A stretch of 64,000 nucleotides of DNA, from the NCBI GenBank assembly GCA_037176885.1, contig JAWWNJ010000038.1:186001-250000 (forward strand). The letters are read 5' to 3'. Positions within the stretch are counted from its first letter, which is position 1, and every line of letters starts with the position of its first letter. The DNA is from Favolaschia claudopus. Lineage: Eukaryota > Basidiomycota > Agaricomycetes > Agaricales > Mycenaceae. The notes under the pieces were generated by a model. It did not search any database. It had not been told where the DNA came from and saw only the letters and a list, made by a program, of their open reading frames with translations. The position numbers and the translations under genes were made by a program. Shown piece by piece: positions 39,720 to 50,671 of the stretch.

Positions 39720-40330
39720 TGTGCGCATTCCGCCGCAACGTGCGCACCCAATATGGTAATTTGATGCGGGCTGTGTTGATGGCAAATCACCTCGGCGAAA
39801 CTCGGCACCCGCCAAATCGTTTGCGCGAAGGGGACCAACCATCCGCGGCCCCTCCTCTCCCTCGCTCCGCTCGGGGGGTCCCCCAAGCCGCCGGGGCCGC
39901 TCAGGTTGGCACTCTAAAGCCTCGTTCGCGCGAATCCTTCTGTTCCACACGCCCCCGAACCCTAACCACTAACCCAAACCTTAACCCTAACCAGGTACTT
40001 AACCCAGTATTTTTTTGGCCTTCGGCAGTCATAAAATTGGGAGCAACCCTAACCACCTAACCAGTGACTTTTTGGGCCTTCGGCGGTCATAATATAATAT
40101 AATGGAAGCAAAAAAGTGCAAAGAGAAAGAATTGAACTCATAACCTCAGCAAGTCAATGCCCTGTCTCCGCCTTCAAACCTCTATGCTACACAGCAACTG
40201 GCTGACCCCTTTTCTTTTGAAGACCCCAACAGCTCACATTGATCTACAGTCAAAGCTATTTGATCGTCGAATATTCTGCTGCCATCAAATTTCCTTATTC
40301 GGTTGGCACGTTGCGGCGGAATGTCAGGAC
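39720..40330. repeat. Inverted-repeat unit with telomere-like CCCTAA core
   Basis: CATTCCGCCGCAACGTGC near 39729 is mirrored by GCACGTTGCGGCGGAATG near 40306, and both continue inward with ATTTGATG. AGGACT lies outside both ends (39716, 40326) and may be a duplication. The interior holds several CCTAACC and CCCTAACC blocks (39958-39998, 40043-40060), like a degenerate telomere repeat complement, and a GC-rich CTCGCTCCGCTCGGGGGG segment. Confidence 0.5.
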
Positions 40331-40379
40331 TCCGGTTTTGAGAGAGTGGAAGTTATTGAAAGTGTGTAAAAGGAAGAAT

Positions 40380-40448
40380 GCACTGGTCGAGGATCGAACT
40401 CGAGACCTCCCGCATACAAAGTGGCTCTACCAACTGAGCTACCAGTCC
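40380..40448 (-). tRNA. tRNA-like gene or pseudogene, possibly Thr(TGT)
   Basis: The minus strand reads an A box TAGCTCAGTTGG with a good D arm (GCTC/GAGC), and a B box GAGTTCGATCC in a T arm with five pairs (TCGAG/CTCGA). The acceptor arms GGACTGG and CCAGTGC pair except at one position. The anticodon arm is too short and badly paired. If the loop is TTTGTAT, the anticodon would be TGT (Thr). At 69 bases it is shorter than normal. A pseudogene or a tRNA-derived SINE head is as likely as a working tRNA. Confidence 0.5.
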
Positions 40449-40860
40449 GTTATTGCAATTTGCAAAATTAATGGCACTTCACAAAAAAATATAAAAAAAG
40501 TTTGAGTTCTGAGAAGGCCAGTGAGCACAGCCGCGAAGTTGTATTTATTTGTACCACCTTTTTTTTTTTAAACGCACCTTTGGCGCCCTGCACGCCCTCC
40601 GGCTACCCTCGGACGTCGTCCATTGTGGCCTCAACGTTGTCTAGCACAGTCGGTGTGTCTGGCGGGAACACATTTAGCAGGTGTTGGTGGTGCTGAGCGG
40701 GTTTTGATGGATGCGCGGCACTGCGGCGGCTCCTCGGCCGACGCGCCGAACCCTTGATGAGAGGGTCTTGCCAGAACTCGAACTTTTTTTTTTATTTTTT
40801 CGAGAAGTGCCATTAATTATGAAAATTGCAATAATTTGGGACCGGATCCAAACACGTTGG
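40440..40860. repeat. Inverted repeat around the tRNA-like sequence
   Basis: The segment 40441-40505 (GTTATTGCAATTTGCAAAAT and onward) recurs in reverse complement at about 40778-40850 (AAAATTGCAATAATTTGGGA), with matching AAGTGCCATTAAT and a T-rich run. This could be two tRNA-derived retroposons in opposite orientation or one foldback unit. No gene lies between. A block GTGCGCTCGGCCTAAACAC at 40876 matches a MITE end at 53478. Confidence 0.45.
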
Positions 40861-41562
40861 ACTAAGTCACTATGGTGCGCTCGGCCTAAACACAAAAATG
40901 TTGCGTAAATAGCGAGCCAAAATTTCCATATAAGGAAATTACGCGGTCACGTGACGGGCTATTTACGCAACGTTTTTCCGCGAAATTTTTCCAACTAGAA
41001 ACTTAGCACTTAACAATTAACTTGTCGGGCCGATAAATTGAGGAAACGCGGCTGTGATTCGAGCCGTTGAAGCAGATAACGATAAGATCATTCGCTGGTC
41101 CCTACTCCAATTTGGAGGCAATGACTCCGGATGGACTTGGGCTAAGATATCAATCAACATCAAAACAGCCGAGGCTTGGGTCTCATAGCTTGATCCGCCG
41201 CAGTGCTGCATTCAGAGAGGTTGTTTGCTCGGAAAATCAACTGTACATGACACAGGTACTTAGGTTCTTGAACTCTCCCTTTTCCCCCCTCTTTTTCTCT
41301 TTTTTCCTTCCTTTTCTTTTTGATTTTTTCGCTCGTCTCCACCGACATGGGACATGGGCCGATATTAGCCCCGGCAAGTGTAAATGTGGGTTCCAAGCCC
41401 TTCATGCAGCCAACAAGCTCCATATTGGGCTCAAGTTGGCGCCAAGTTTTCCGAACGACGTGTCATTTCCTTATCCGACCGTGTGAACTGGCACGTGTGT
41501 CACAGAATCCGAAGTCTTGGATGACAGGCGCCATCAAGTTCAGACTCTATATACAGTTGAAC

Positions 41563-42122
41563 CAGTGTTCGCCCTTAAGCCTTGAATTCAGGTCTGGCCG
41601 ACCCTTAAGGCTTATTATAGTTACTTATTAAGCCTTATCCCTTAATAACCCTTAAGACCTTGAAGGTTTAATTTCCTTTTTAGGTAGGTAGTTCCCACCC
41701 CCGAACAGGCGTAAATTTTTCAGTGGAGCATGTATATCGGAGCATATTTGCACAAAAAGCACTTTACCCTTCAGGTCAAGATTAGTTACTTTGGATTTTA
41801 TCAAATTCTTGAGCAGTCGTGGAGGTTTGATGATACTCCCATCAATATTAGGTCAATTATTTGGTATATTACGGGCGGCACCGACATGGCATCGACCTTG
41901 TTCCCGAAGCTTCAAGGAGGATGCCCAAGGCCGACAGCCACGAAATGATCGGACGGTTTGGTTGGCCGGCGCCGGAGATGCCCGGGTTGTCGGCATGAAG
42001 CTCGGCATCACCCTTAAGGGCTCTTAAGCCCTGGATACCTGAGCGGCCAGTGCTTAAGGCTTATGTTAAGGCCTTAATAAGCCTTAACCTTAATAAGGCC
42101 TTATCCCTTAGGGCGAACACTG
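41563..42122. mobile_element. hAT-type MITE, 560 bp, 8-bp target duplication
   Basis: The tips read CAGTGTTCGCCC and GGGCGAACACTG. AGTTGAAC flanks both sides exactly (41555-41562, 42123-42130). CAGTG tips with an 8-bp duplication are the hAT signature. Both ends contain many TTAAGGC and CCTTAAT units. There is no transposase. Confidence 0.9.
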
Positions 42123-42130
42123 AGTTGAAC

Positions 42131-43219
42131 ATCTCATAATGCATATGCTCACAATGCATAAACCTCATTCTGAATAGTGTCTTGGGGTCAAGGGGCTTTC
42201 GAATCTAGAAATTTTGAATGTACTCAAAATCTAAAACTAGGATTCAATCGGAGCAGGAATACACCTTCCCCAAGGTTAGGGGCATTGGGAACGTTGAGCT
42301 AGAAGGCAAAAGATTATTACTTGATTTGGGAATTCGGTATCGCACAGCCATCACCGATATGGCAATTTCCCACGGAGGGTCAGTCACGGGCGGATTGCTG
42401 AGTTTTATTTTCAGTGCCACAAGCCTCCGAACTGTTCAAAAACACTTGAAGCATCTATATAGTACCAATTTGCCATCAAAGCGGCCAAATTATGGCGTCG
42501 GCGATGCTTTAAAGCTTGGAAGGATCACGTGAAATTACCCTATATGGCGATATTACGGCAACAGAAGGGAGGGAGGGGTCTGCCGAAGTCGCTGAAAAAA
42601 AAACTTCGACCCCCGGTACGGATTTCGCGGATCGGTATCCCCTTGCTTGGGGTCCACCAACTTGGTAGGCTGGTGTTTTATGCATTTTCTCATATTGCCT
42701 AATGCATAAGGTTTTTTATCGACTATCATAAATCTTGTAGAGTCTGACTTGGTGAGACTAAAGACTTACTTGAAACTTGCAAACTTCCTAATTAGAGCGA
42801 TTTTTCCCCCGCTGTGCACTCAGGTTTAGAATCCAATTTTGCTGTGGGAAAAGTGTTGGACTCTGCCTGGAACATCCTTGGGCTTTGACTGTCCCTTCAC
42901 AGTGTTTTGGGATGTTGCGGAACAAACTGTTGCCTGGGTCAACAGTCTCCGTGATCCGAAAGTGATGGGGCGGCGGCAAAGTTCGGCCAGTTCATGGTCG
43001 AGTATGGTTGCAGCCAAAACTTCATGACCAGTCGCAATTTTGCTCAAAATCCTTCGGGATTCGAGATTTAGCACGAACTAGGGTATGGTTTGTAGGTGAA
43101 ATTTTTATTTCAGAGGAATCGGAGATACTCCTAACTTAGGGTTACAAAACGCGAAATTTGAACAGCGAAAAACCAGAATTGTGGGTACCAAACTCACGAA
43201 TTTGAGGCAGGTAATCAAG
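42131..43219. other. No gene recognised
   Basis: A 104-codon plus frame at 42218-42532 has no motif. The block near 42713 matches 28577-28630. A poly-A-like run follows GGGGTCTGCCGA near 42575. Nothing else could be supported. Confidence 0.3.
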
Positions 43220-43517
43220 TCACTGCGTTTTAGACAAATCTAGTGTGAGTCTGTCTAGGTGTTTTAGGTAGTCTAGATAGATGTGGACATAGGGCGTGTC
43301 TGTACCACTTTGGAAGGGTGCGTCGACGAGGTGTTTCTGAAAACCTCCAAAGACGTTTACGGCATCAAAAAACGTCTTTCCAGCTCTGGCGAGGTGAGAA
43401 AGAGAGACCTCGGCGAACCTCTTTCGAGCTGGTACAGACACACCCCGATTCCAGATCTGTTTAGGATACCTGAAAGACCTTGGCTCACTCTACCTAGACT
43501 TGTCCAAAACGCAGTGA
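43220..43517. mobile_element. Foldback MITE, about 298 bp
   Basis: The two halves form a long imperfect hairpin. TCACTGCGTTTTAGACAA at the left is mirrored by TTGTCCAAAACGCAGTGA at the right, and TGTCTGTACCA by TGGTACAGACA further in. The stem covers most of the element. The duplication could not be fixed. Confidence 0.6.
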
Positions 43518-44590
43518 GTCTTTCTCTGCCATTCTGCCTCTGCAACCCCGGACCCCTTCTTCCGTGAAAGTGAAATCTCTTAACCAAGAAATCGGCAATG
43601 ACCAGGCGACATTGATGCTGCTGCACAGCCACCGGTCCGAGTGATCCGCAAAAAAAGCGCGAAATTGCTGTGCAAAACACGAGGTTTTGCTCCAGTCCGT
43701 TTGTAGATTACCTTCTTGCAATGCTATTTACACAATCCCAGAATGCCTCGATGAAAACTGACGTGACAGTATCAATTACCAAATTGGGACTGCGACTTGT
43801 CACTGCAACCATATTCTCGTGACTTTGTGCCGAGACAATTGCATTGTCATTTGTGCAGCTTATTGTCATTTCTATGGGGGACCGGCCACACATTGTGTTT
43901 TTTCTGGAACGAAAACTGTCACATTGCATTTTTTGAGGCGAAACCCATTCACATTGTTGAAAAGAATCAGAAACCACAGCACATTGTTGGTTTTTCCCTA
44001 AAAGGCAATTCAAATCAATCTCGACCTTTTGCCCAATCACACAAGATTGAGGAGACATCTAGGACCTTTGAACTTTTGCCTCCACCCAGTAAAGAGTGAG
44101 TTAGGGCTCTAGCCATCTGAATACAATCTGAGGCAAACACGGCGGAAAAGGGCGCAATAAATTCTGTTCAAGCGATGCAGTACCATATTTCTTGCCACAC
44201 TATCGTCCTACATCCCCCGTGCGGCCAAAGACCTCTAATAATGTACGAAAAGGTTGAGTTTGATTGGAATTTCCTTTTATGGTAGGAACATTTGATTTTG
44301 CCGCAACTGTACACCGCCTGGAGCTGGATGACAAAGTCTAATAAAGCCTCCTTGGTAATGTGGACCAGGACCAGGTCATTATGTGGTATGGTCTGTTGTG
44401 CATTACCACTGGATAGGGCAGCTTTGATGGGAATTTCCACATTTGGTAAGTAAATTAGGAGATCCCCACATCAAACCATCAATCTTTATCTTGGTCCGCG
44501 ATATACTCGAATTTGCACTCGAAACTGGTTTCTCAGCAATCGTCAATTGAGAACGGCATACATACTCTATATCGTTTTGTGAAAGTCCTT
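43518..44590. other. No gene recognised
   Basis: Contains fragments like mariner MITE ends, for example GATTTTGCCGCAACTGTA near 44295 and AATTTCCACATTTGGTAAGT near 44435; similar pieces occur near 59770-59805. No coding frame has a recognisable motif. Confidence 0.3.
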
Positions 44591-45165
44591 TCATGGAAGC
44601 CCATGCTGGAACTTTCCATTGAGCACTACGCAGGAAGATCCTGGAGAAGTGGTATACGGTGGCGGACTTGCCCAAGGGACCGGATGGTCGATGATGAAAG
44701 GATTAATGCTCGCAACCCGTGCTGGTACAGGGGTTGTTTCCTCCAATTTGGCCTTCCCCTTTTTTCTCCGAGAAAGCAGCAGGGCTGTTAGTCCCGCTAT
44801 CAAAGCGATCATTGATGTCCCACTTAAACCTATGGCAGTAACAACTAGGGGTGAAATTCTGACCGGGGATAGAGAGTGAGCCCGGATAACATGACCCGCA
44901 TACCCGTGAGACGTTTGCGACCCTGCGCTGTTGGATGTAATTATTGCGGCTGCTCCCTCTCCCACCTGTGATTGAGGAAGGACAGCCGCGTAGTAAGATG
45001 TGGCAAGCAATCCGACTGATGCGCATTTAGAAGCTTATGTACAGGACTGGGTGCAGGGCGCGGACCTTGGCTGGAGACAGTTTTCGCCTGGGTGTCCGCG
45101 CTAGAATATGAGTTCCGGATGACTGTTTCTGGTGGAGGACGAAGACCAGTGGTAAGCACGACCAT
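44591..45165 (-). pseudogene. Single-pass membrane protein remnant
   Basis: Minus-strand reading. A first part from ATG 45165 is Ser/Pro-rich (TTGLRPPPETVIRNSYSS) and ends near a GTACAT site. A second frame (to the stop at 44591) has a hydrophobic segment, LVVTAIGLSGTSMIALIAGLT, followed by SRRKKGKAK and a Pro-rich tail (INPFIIDHPVPWASPPP). This is the layout of fungal single-pass surface proteins: Ser/Thr-rich outside, one helix, basic stop-transfer, short cytoplasmic tail. The two parts cannot be joined in phase with the obvious splice sites, so it is likely broken. No family named. Confidence 0.4.
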
Positions 45166-46357
45166 GTTGATATAATATTATGACCCAATATCAATCACAA
45201 AACAAACCTGAGGAATGAGGGATCGCCTGCGTTGGACCAATTCCTGTGTCCTGTATAACGCTGATAGTAGAGACCGACTCTAACAAACTGCGCTCCATGC
45301 TCAGCATACAGTCAAACGTTGTAGGAAGCACCGGTGCTTACGGAACGAATTATACACACGCCTCTATATAACGTAGGTAGGGCTCCGGGGCCCGGTGCCG
45401 TAAATGTACAGGGATGCTCTGGGATGCTCATGGTCGGAGCCACGGAGCAAGTTCGGAGGAGCATTCGGTAAAGTAACACCCCGTCCTGTCACACTTTAGG
45501 CGTCACGCTTTGCTCAGGATGATCGCGAATATGGCTTGGATTCTAGAGGGTTGAAACGACCTTTCAGACTTCTACTCAATTTTTTTTTCCAATTGTTTTC
45601 CCGCCTAATTTCCCCTGGTTTGACCAACATCGGCATGCAAAGACCGAAACTATTAGTGGTCAGTTTCAGCACCGTAGAAAGGGTGAAGTGAAATATAACT
45701 CTGGGGGCTCAAATACACCTTGTTATTGTTGTTTCCAGTCGAGATATCTCGGTCAACAACGTTCAAATCGCTCTTTTCGGGTTTCACCCGCAGTCCATCC
45801 TATTTGGGACGATCAACTTTGGCTGTATTTGATATCAGAGGCAACGGAGGAGACAATAGCGATTTTGTGCGGGGTTGGTGCGGAGCGACCCGGGTCGCTT
45901 GACAGGCATGTGGAGCCGGGTCGCCTCGCAGTGGGCAGCCGCTTTATGACACCGTGTCAATTTCCCGTCGCTTGAAAAGTTTGGGCTCACCAGTGGCTCA
46001 CCTCAAGGGGTGGCGGTAACGAAAGTTCTTGACCAGGACTACCCCAAACAAACCCCAAACCTTCCTGTCCCGGAAACCAGACCCACCACCACCAGTCGGC
46101 AATCAGCTGATGCTTGCTTAAACGGCAATCCTTCCGAATACGATAGCAGAAAGTGGGCAAGTTGAGCGGCTCGGTAACTAAATACATAACACTCTGGAAA
46201 CTATACAGTAAGGTTTTTGAGAACCGAAATGCAGTTTAGGTCGTAAAATCAAAGCAGAATGGCACCAAGCAGAGGCCAGTTGCCAGAGATTGAGAATCTC
46301 ACAGTCATTTTCAAGGTGATATGATAGTTCAACTTGTTTTTCAAACATGGATGTTCT
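45166..46357. other. No gene recognised
   Basis: Only short frames. GAGCGACCCGGGTCGCTT near 45884 resembles the inner part of the element at 21114-21346. Otherwise nothing could be supported. Confidence 0.3.
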
Positions 46358-46679
46358 CAAGAGGCGTCAGATCTCTGGATCTGACACACTATCAACAGCA
46401 CGTGTTTGACGTCGCTTCAGAGGGGGGCCAAATATTTATATTTGGTTGGTGGTTGATGCCGACCGTGAAACAGGTGTTTGCGAGAGGCGTCTGAGGCAGA
46501 CTTTTGGGGAGGAACCCCCCGGAGGTCAATAGCTCTTTGTCCGCGAATTTATCACACGATGCGCTTCCTCGAGGCGTTCAACACTCAGATCAGTAGCCAA
46601 GCAAATAATAATATTTGGGCCCCCTTCTGATGCACGTGCTGTTGATAGTGTGTCAGATCCAGAGATCTGACGCCTCTTG
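46358..46679. mobile_element. Inverted-repeat MITE, 322 bp, 8-bp duplication
   Basis: The tips CAAGAGGCGTCAGATCTCTG and its mirror at the right end match for nearly 50 bases, and similarity continues inward through GGGGGCCAAATAT. GATGTTCT flanks both sides (46350-46357, 46680-46687). An 8-bp duplication suggests a hAT-like source. Confidence 0.85.
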
Positions 46680-46878
46680 GATGTTCTGGTGCTCTCAATG
46701 CGAGTAAAGAATGCGAGAGGCAAAAGTGCGAGCGTGTTCTTATGTCATAGTGCTGTCAAAGTGCCGTTGCCATCAAACGCTGTCAACTTTCCAGCAACTT
46801 TCTTCGAGTGAATAAGGGAGGATACCGAGCCTAAAGTTGGCCTAAAGTGATTTGTATGCCGGAGTTCCGGCCTACAGA

Positions 46879-47669
46879 AGGGGGAGCTTGCGCGAATCCG
46901 TATCAATATTACAATGGACATCGGAGTAAAATAAGTTGAACAAGAAATTATCTATGTCCAAGTAGATTAGGTTTCAGAAAAAGACATATTCACTAAGGTC
47001 CATTCCTTGGCTGTGTAGAGTAAATGTAAGTTGAGCTCCCCGTTGTGTATCAGCTTCAAGCATCCGCATTGAATCTGTTACATTAGGGGCGCTCAATTCT
47101 TAGCTCGTCGGCTCGTCTCGTCCCAGAAACTATTTAATTGCATGATGAGCTGATGAGCTGCTGATCCACTCCGCATTTCTCTCCACTTCCCATCAAATTT
47201 TGATCCCCTCATCAGGAAATCGATATTTTACGGACGAGACGAGCTGACGAGCTAAGAATTGAGCGCCCCTATTAGTTCTTTTCAATCGTCCCCAGTGAAA
47301 ACTCGTTCTAAATGCAATTCCAATTTCCAGCCAGAGTCTTGACGCGTGAAGTGAACAGCTACAGACACACAAAAGATCCTCGGAGGATCCAGGGATTACC
47401 AAGAAGTTGTATAAACAGTCGTGAGGAAAGGAATTTAGGAAGCCCAAATTCTTGGCAGCACCGGCGCATCTGCCAAAATTGTGTTCCCATCACCACCCAT
47501 CACCTGGGATCAAGCGGACTGTCTCTGGATCAAGCGGATATCCCCCGCATCACTCGGAGTTGCAATATATCACGCATTCATTGATTACATCAAAACGCTC
47601 TCGAGCACAGCTTATTGCTTTTCGGTGACGGCTCTGATAACTTGAAAGGGGGAGCAAGCTCCCCCAATT
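46879..47669. repeat. GGGGGAGC-palindrome repeat family, copy 3
   Basis: It starts at GGGGGAGCTTGCGCGAATCC after a CCGGCCTACAGA block and ends in GGGGGAGCAAGCTCCCCC. It matches copy 1 (17290-17974) over most of its length and is interrupted by the MITE at 47086-47269. Confidence 0.65.
47086..47269. mobile_element. TA-flanked MITE, 184 bp, 38-bp inverted repeats
   Basis: Tips read GGGGCGCTCAATTCTTAGCT and its mirror, 38 bp with one difference, with TA at 47084-47085 and 47270-47271. The interior is rich in GCTGATGAG. Comparison with copy 1 of the host repeat at about 17490 shows the insertion point. Confidence 0.85.
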
Positions 47670-47812
47670 GAAATAGAGCGTTTGTGCGGAGTGACCCGGG
47701 CCGCTCCGGCCGCTCGGCTATCTCCGGGTCGCTTGTTGAACGAGCGCTACAATGCAGCCTCATATATTTATCGTCGGTTAATCGATAGTCTCTGCCTCAG
47801 AATTCGAACACT

Positions 47813-48244
47813 ATGCCCTCGACTCAGATCGCCCTCTTAGAGTCCCGAATCCGTTTCACAAAGCTGCTGGACGAAATTGACCCAGATATCTCTCGTACCA
47901 TACCGCCACGAGTCGACTTGACGGCACTCACTCGCCAGACGTGGCTTGACCAGTTCAGGTAGGCTTTGCGGTCATTTTAATTGTTCCTACAGTCCGTAAT
48001 ATTTCTCAGATTCACTCGCGCCGAGGTAGTTGCTCTTGTAGATGCTCTTGAGCTGCCAGAGATAGTTGAATGCCCGCAAACGGGCATCAAAGAGGATCGG
48101 GTCACCGCTCTTTGCATGTTCCTTCGTAGGCTTGCATATCCCTGCCGTCTAGTCGATCTCGAGCTGGAGTTTGGCTGGGAATCAAGCCGTACCTCCCGAA
48201 TCACGCGCCGGACCTGTTCTTTTCTCTGGCAGCAATGGAAGTAG
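47813..48244 (+). pseudogene. PIF/Harbinger transposase N-terminus, truncated
   Basis: Two exons, 47813-47958 and 48010-48244, are joined by an intron with GTAGGC and CTCAG borders. The 126-residue product contains FTRAEVVALVDALELPEIVE, and then ALCMFLRRLAYPCRLVDLEL followed by FGWESSRTSRI. This is the helix-turn-helix-like N-terminal region that precedes the DDE domain in PIF/Harbinger transposases. The DDE part is absent. A stop follows directly and a gypsy LTR begins at 48297, so the gene was probably cut by that insertion or a deletion. Confidence 0.65.
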
Positions 48245-48296
48245 TCTCGTAACAAGACTTTATATACTCCTTTGAAGATAGTCGTTCAAACGTATC

Positions 48297-48722
48297 TGTT
48301 AAGGATTGGGACAGTCCTCAAGAGTCCGGTTGAAATCCGTTGGCGGCAAATCCCGAGCCGAGGTAAGTAGCGCGAAGCTTTACTTATTCGGCGAGTACCG
48401 AAGCGATCCAGTAGCGCGAAGCTTTACTGGATGCTTGAAGAGGGAAGCAGATAGCTTAGTTTGGAGTGCGCAGCACACAAGTGGGTTGAATGTAGATGAA
48501 AGATAATATTCAAGCGCTTCGAGTAAGGCTTTTATACATTTTAGGTACGTGAGACGTAGCGGGATGAAGTCGATAATGATGTCAAGTCTAGGAACAAGGA
48601 GAATGGAGAGAGAGAAAGAGAAAGAGAAATGGAGAGTGGAATGTAATGTACAAAGCAAGATGGAAATAGGAACAAGGTGAGACTTACGATCGAGATTCCT
48701 CGTTTATCTGTAATCCATGACA
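48297..48722 (-). mobile_element. 3' LTR of gypsy-type element (minus-oriented)
   Basis: In minus orientation the unit begins TGTCATGGATTAC, directly after a polypurine tract (GGACTGGGGGGGATA), and ends CAATCCTTAACA. Its last 118 bases match the other LTR at 52303-52410, including the AAGTAGCGCGAAGCTTTACT region. Confidence 0.75.
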
Positions 48723-50671
48723 TATCCCCCCCAGTCCACGATTGTGAGGAGCGAATCTATTTTTCATCGTCGCGGGTGCTCTTGTAAGTTGCATCGGTCG
48801 ATTCGGCACCCAAGTCCAGCAGAGTATCCTCGTGGAACGCAACAGCAGCATGGAATTCCACAACTGTTGCAATTTTTTGCGTGTCAAGTACGGTGCACTA
48901 GGAACGAGGTGCGCCGTTCATTATTTCCGAGATAACAGAGGCGTCATCGAAGGAATAGACGACGGCAATCAATTCGCGCTTGCGAATGAGATATTCTGTT
49001 GGCTTTTCGTGCAAAAAGTTTTCCTCCCGATATTTCGCGCGCAGAGCTCTCGCCCGCGTCTTCTCAAGCCACTTGCTCGTGAGGAAGAAATCGGCGATTG
49101 CTTGGCGCATCGTATCCCAGTTCTGACGAACTTTCCGCTGATATTTGATATCCAGACTGAAGTACCAACTCTTTGCGGCACCAGTAAGAACACGGGGAAC
49201 AATTGTTCCGAGTTGCTTCCAAGCTCTCGCTCCATCCTCTGCGAAGAGATTGATTTCCTGGATCCAACGAGACAAATTGTCAGGGTTTCCGTCCCATTTC
49301 GGAATGTCCGCGTCTTTGAATCGCAAATCAAAATAGCGGCTCTCATCCTGTAAGTTCGAGCGAACGATTTTTCGTTTGGGGAAATTGAATGCGCGGGGAA
49401 GTGGTGTATTCTTGTCATGCTCTGAGTCGTCAGAGTCATCGGAATCGTCACTAGGGTCGTCTGGAGGTCTTTCCGTCAAATTTTTGTTTGATGGCGATGG
49501 TTTGTCTGGCGGTAAGCGGTCTGAGTTCCCACGGTTCGATTTTCCTTTATCCATATCGTCATTGGAATCCGAGTTGTCTGAATCCCCAGGGTAGTCTCCT
49601 TCCGATATCTTCTGACACGTTGTTTAGCCCCAGACTCATCATCCCTTCGAGGGAGGTCGGCGGAATTTCGGATCCTAAATCCAAAACCTGACATGGATGC
49701 TGGCGAAGCTTCGCGGGCAAAGTTTGTCGCGTCACGAGAAGCTTGACGGTATTTTACTCCAGACCTGGAGTACGTCGGAGCAAGCGCGGGATGAAATTTC
49801 GACACCGGCGTGGATGATGTTCCAAAACCCGTTGAATGGCGGGATGATCTAGGAAGTGTAGCCGCATCCTCGCGAGCTGTTTCATAATTTAAATCATCCT
49901 CGTCTGTGACTTCTTCGACGGTGGTACGACGCGAATTTTTCTTCGGCTTCGAAATTTTCTCTGCCTCTGGTTCCCTTTTAGCTTCAGGAATATCATCCGT
50001 TTCTTCTTCCAAATTGCTACTGTTGCGTTGTGGGGAAGGAATATGGAAAGAGGAGATTGGAGGAGTGGAAATTCGAGGAGAAGCGCCAGTGCGAGGCTTG
50101 TACGTGTCAGAAACGTACGAGATGTTGCGCTCAGGAACAGGTGAGGATCTGCGATTCTCAGTCACGCCGTTTTGAGATTCTTCATAGGCCCGTTGTGCTG
50201 CGATGTTTTGACCGGAAATATCATCCGAGTCAACAAAGTCATGGTATTGACTCAAAGCCGCAAGGAATGCTTCAACCTCGGTGCGATAACAAACACCCAA
50301 GATTTCGAACTCATTCGCTGCGTAAAATGCCATAGGATCATCTCCACGACCCCAAGTGGGCATTGGAGGTAAACTCTGGCCCCACGACACGAAGGATTCG
50401 GCGGCTCGGCGACGATATGCGGTGAGTGTTTTCAAGAGTTCCCCGTAGAGATCTCTCCGCAAACGATAAACCTGCCCCCCGTTGTATCGCAGTTCCGTTA
50501 CTTCAACCGAACTAAGGACCTCCTGGAGATCATCCATGACATTGCTAAACGTGTTAATGCCAAATTTCCGTGATAGTTTTAGCGGTTCATCAAGCACTCG
50601 TTTGGCAAATGCTGATGCACCAAGTTGGAGCGCCTGAGAATGTCGCGCCACTGTCTCCGGATGGTCACGTA

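Noticed and set aside
39958..40060. A true chromosome end
   Set aside because: The CCCTAA-like blocks are few and degenerate, and ordinary transposon-rich sequence continues on both sides.
41277..41340. T/C-rich tract as a splice or promoter element
   Set aside because: A simple pyrimidine-rich run without an attached gene; no function can be supported.
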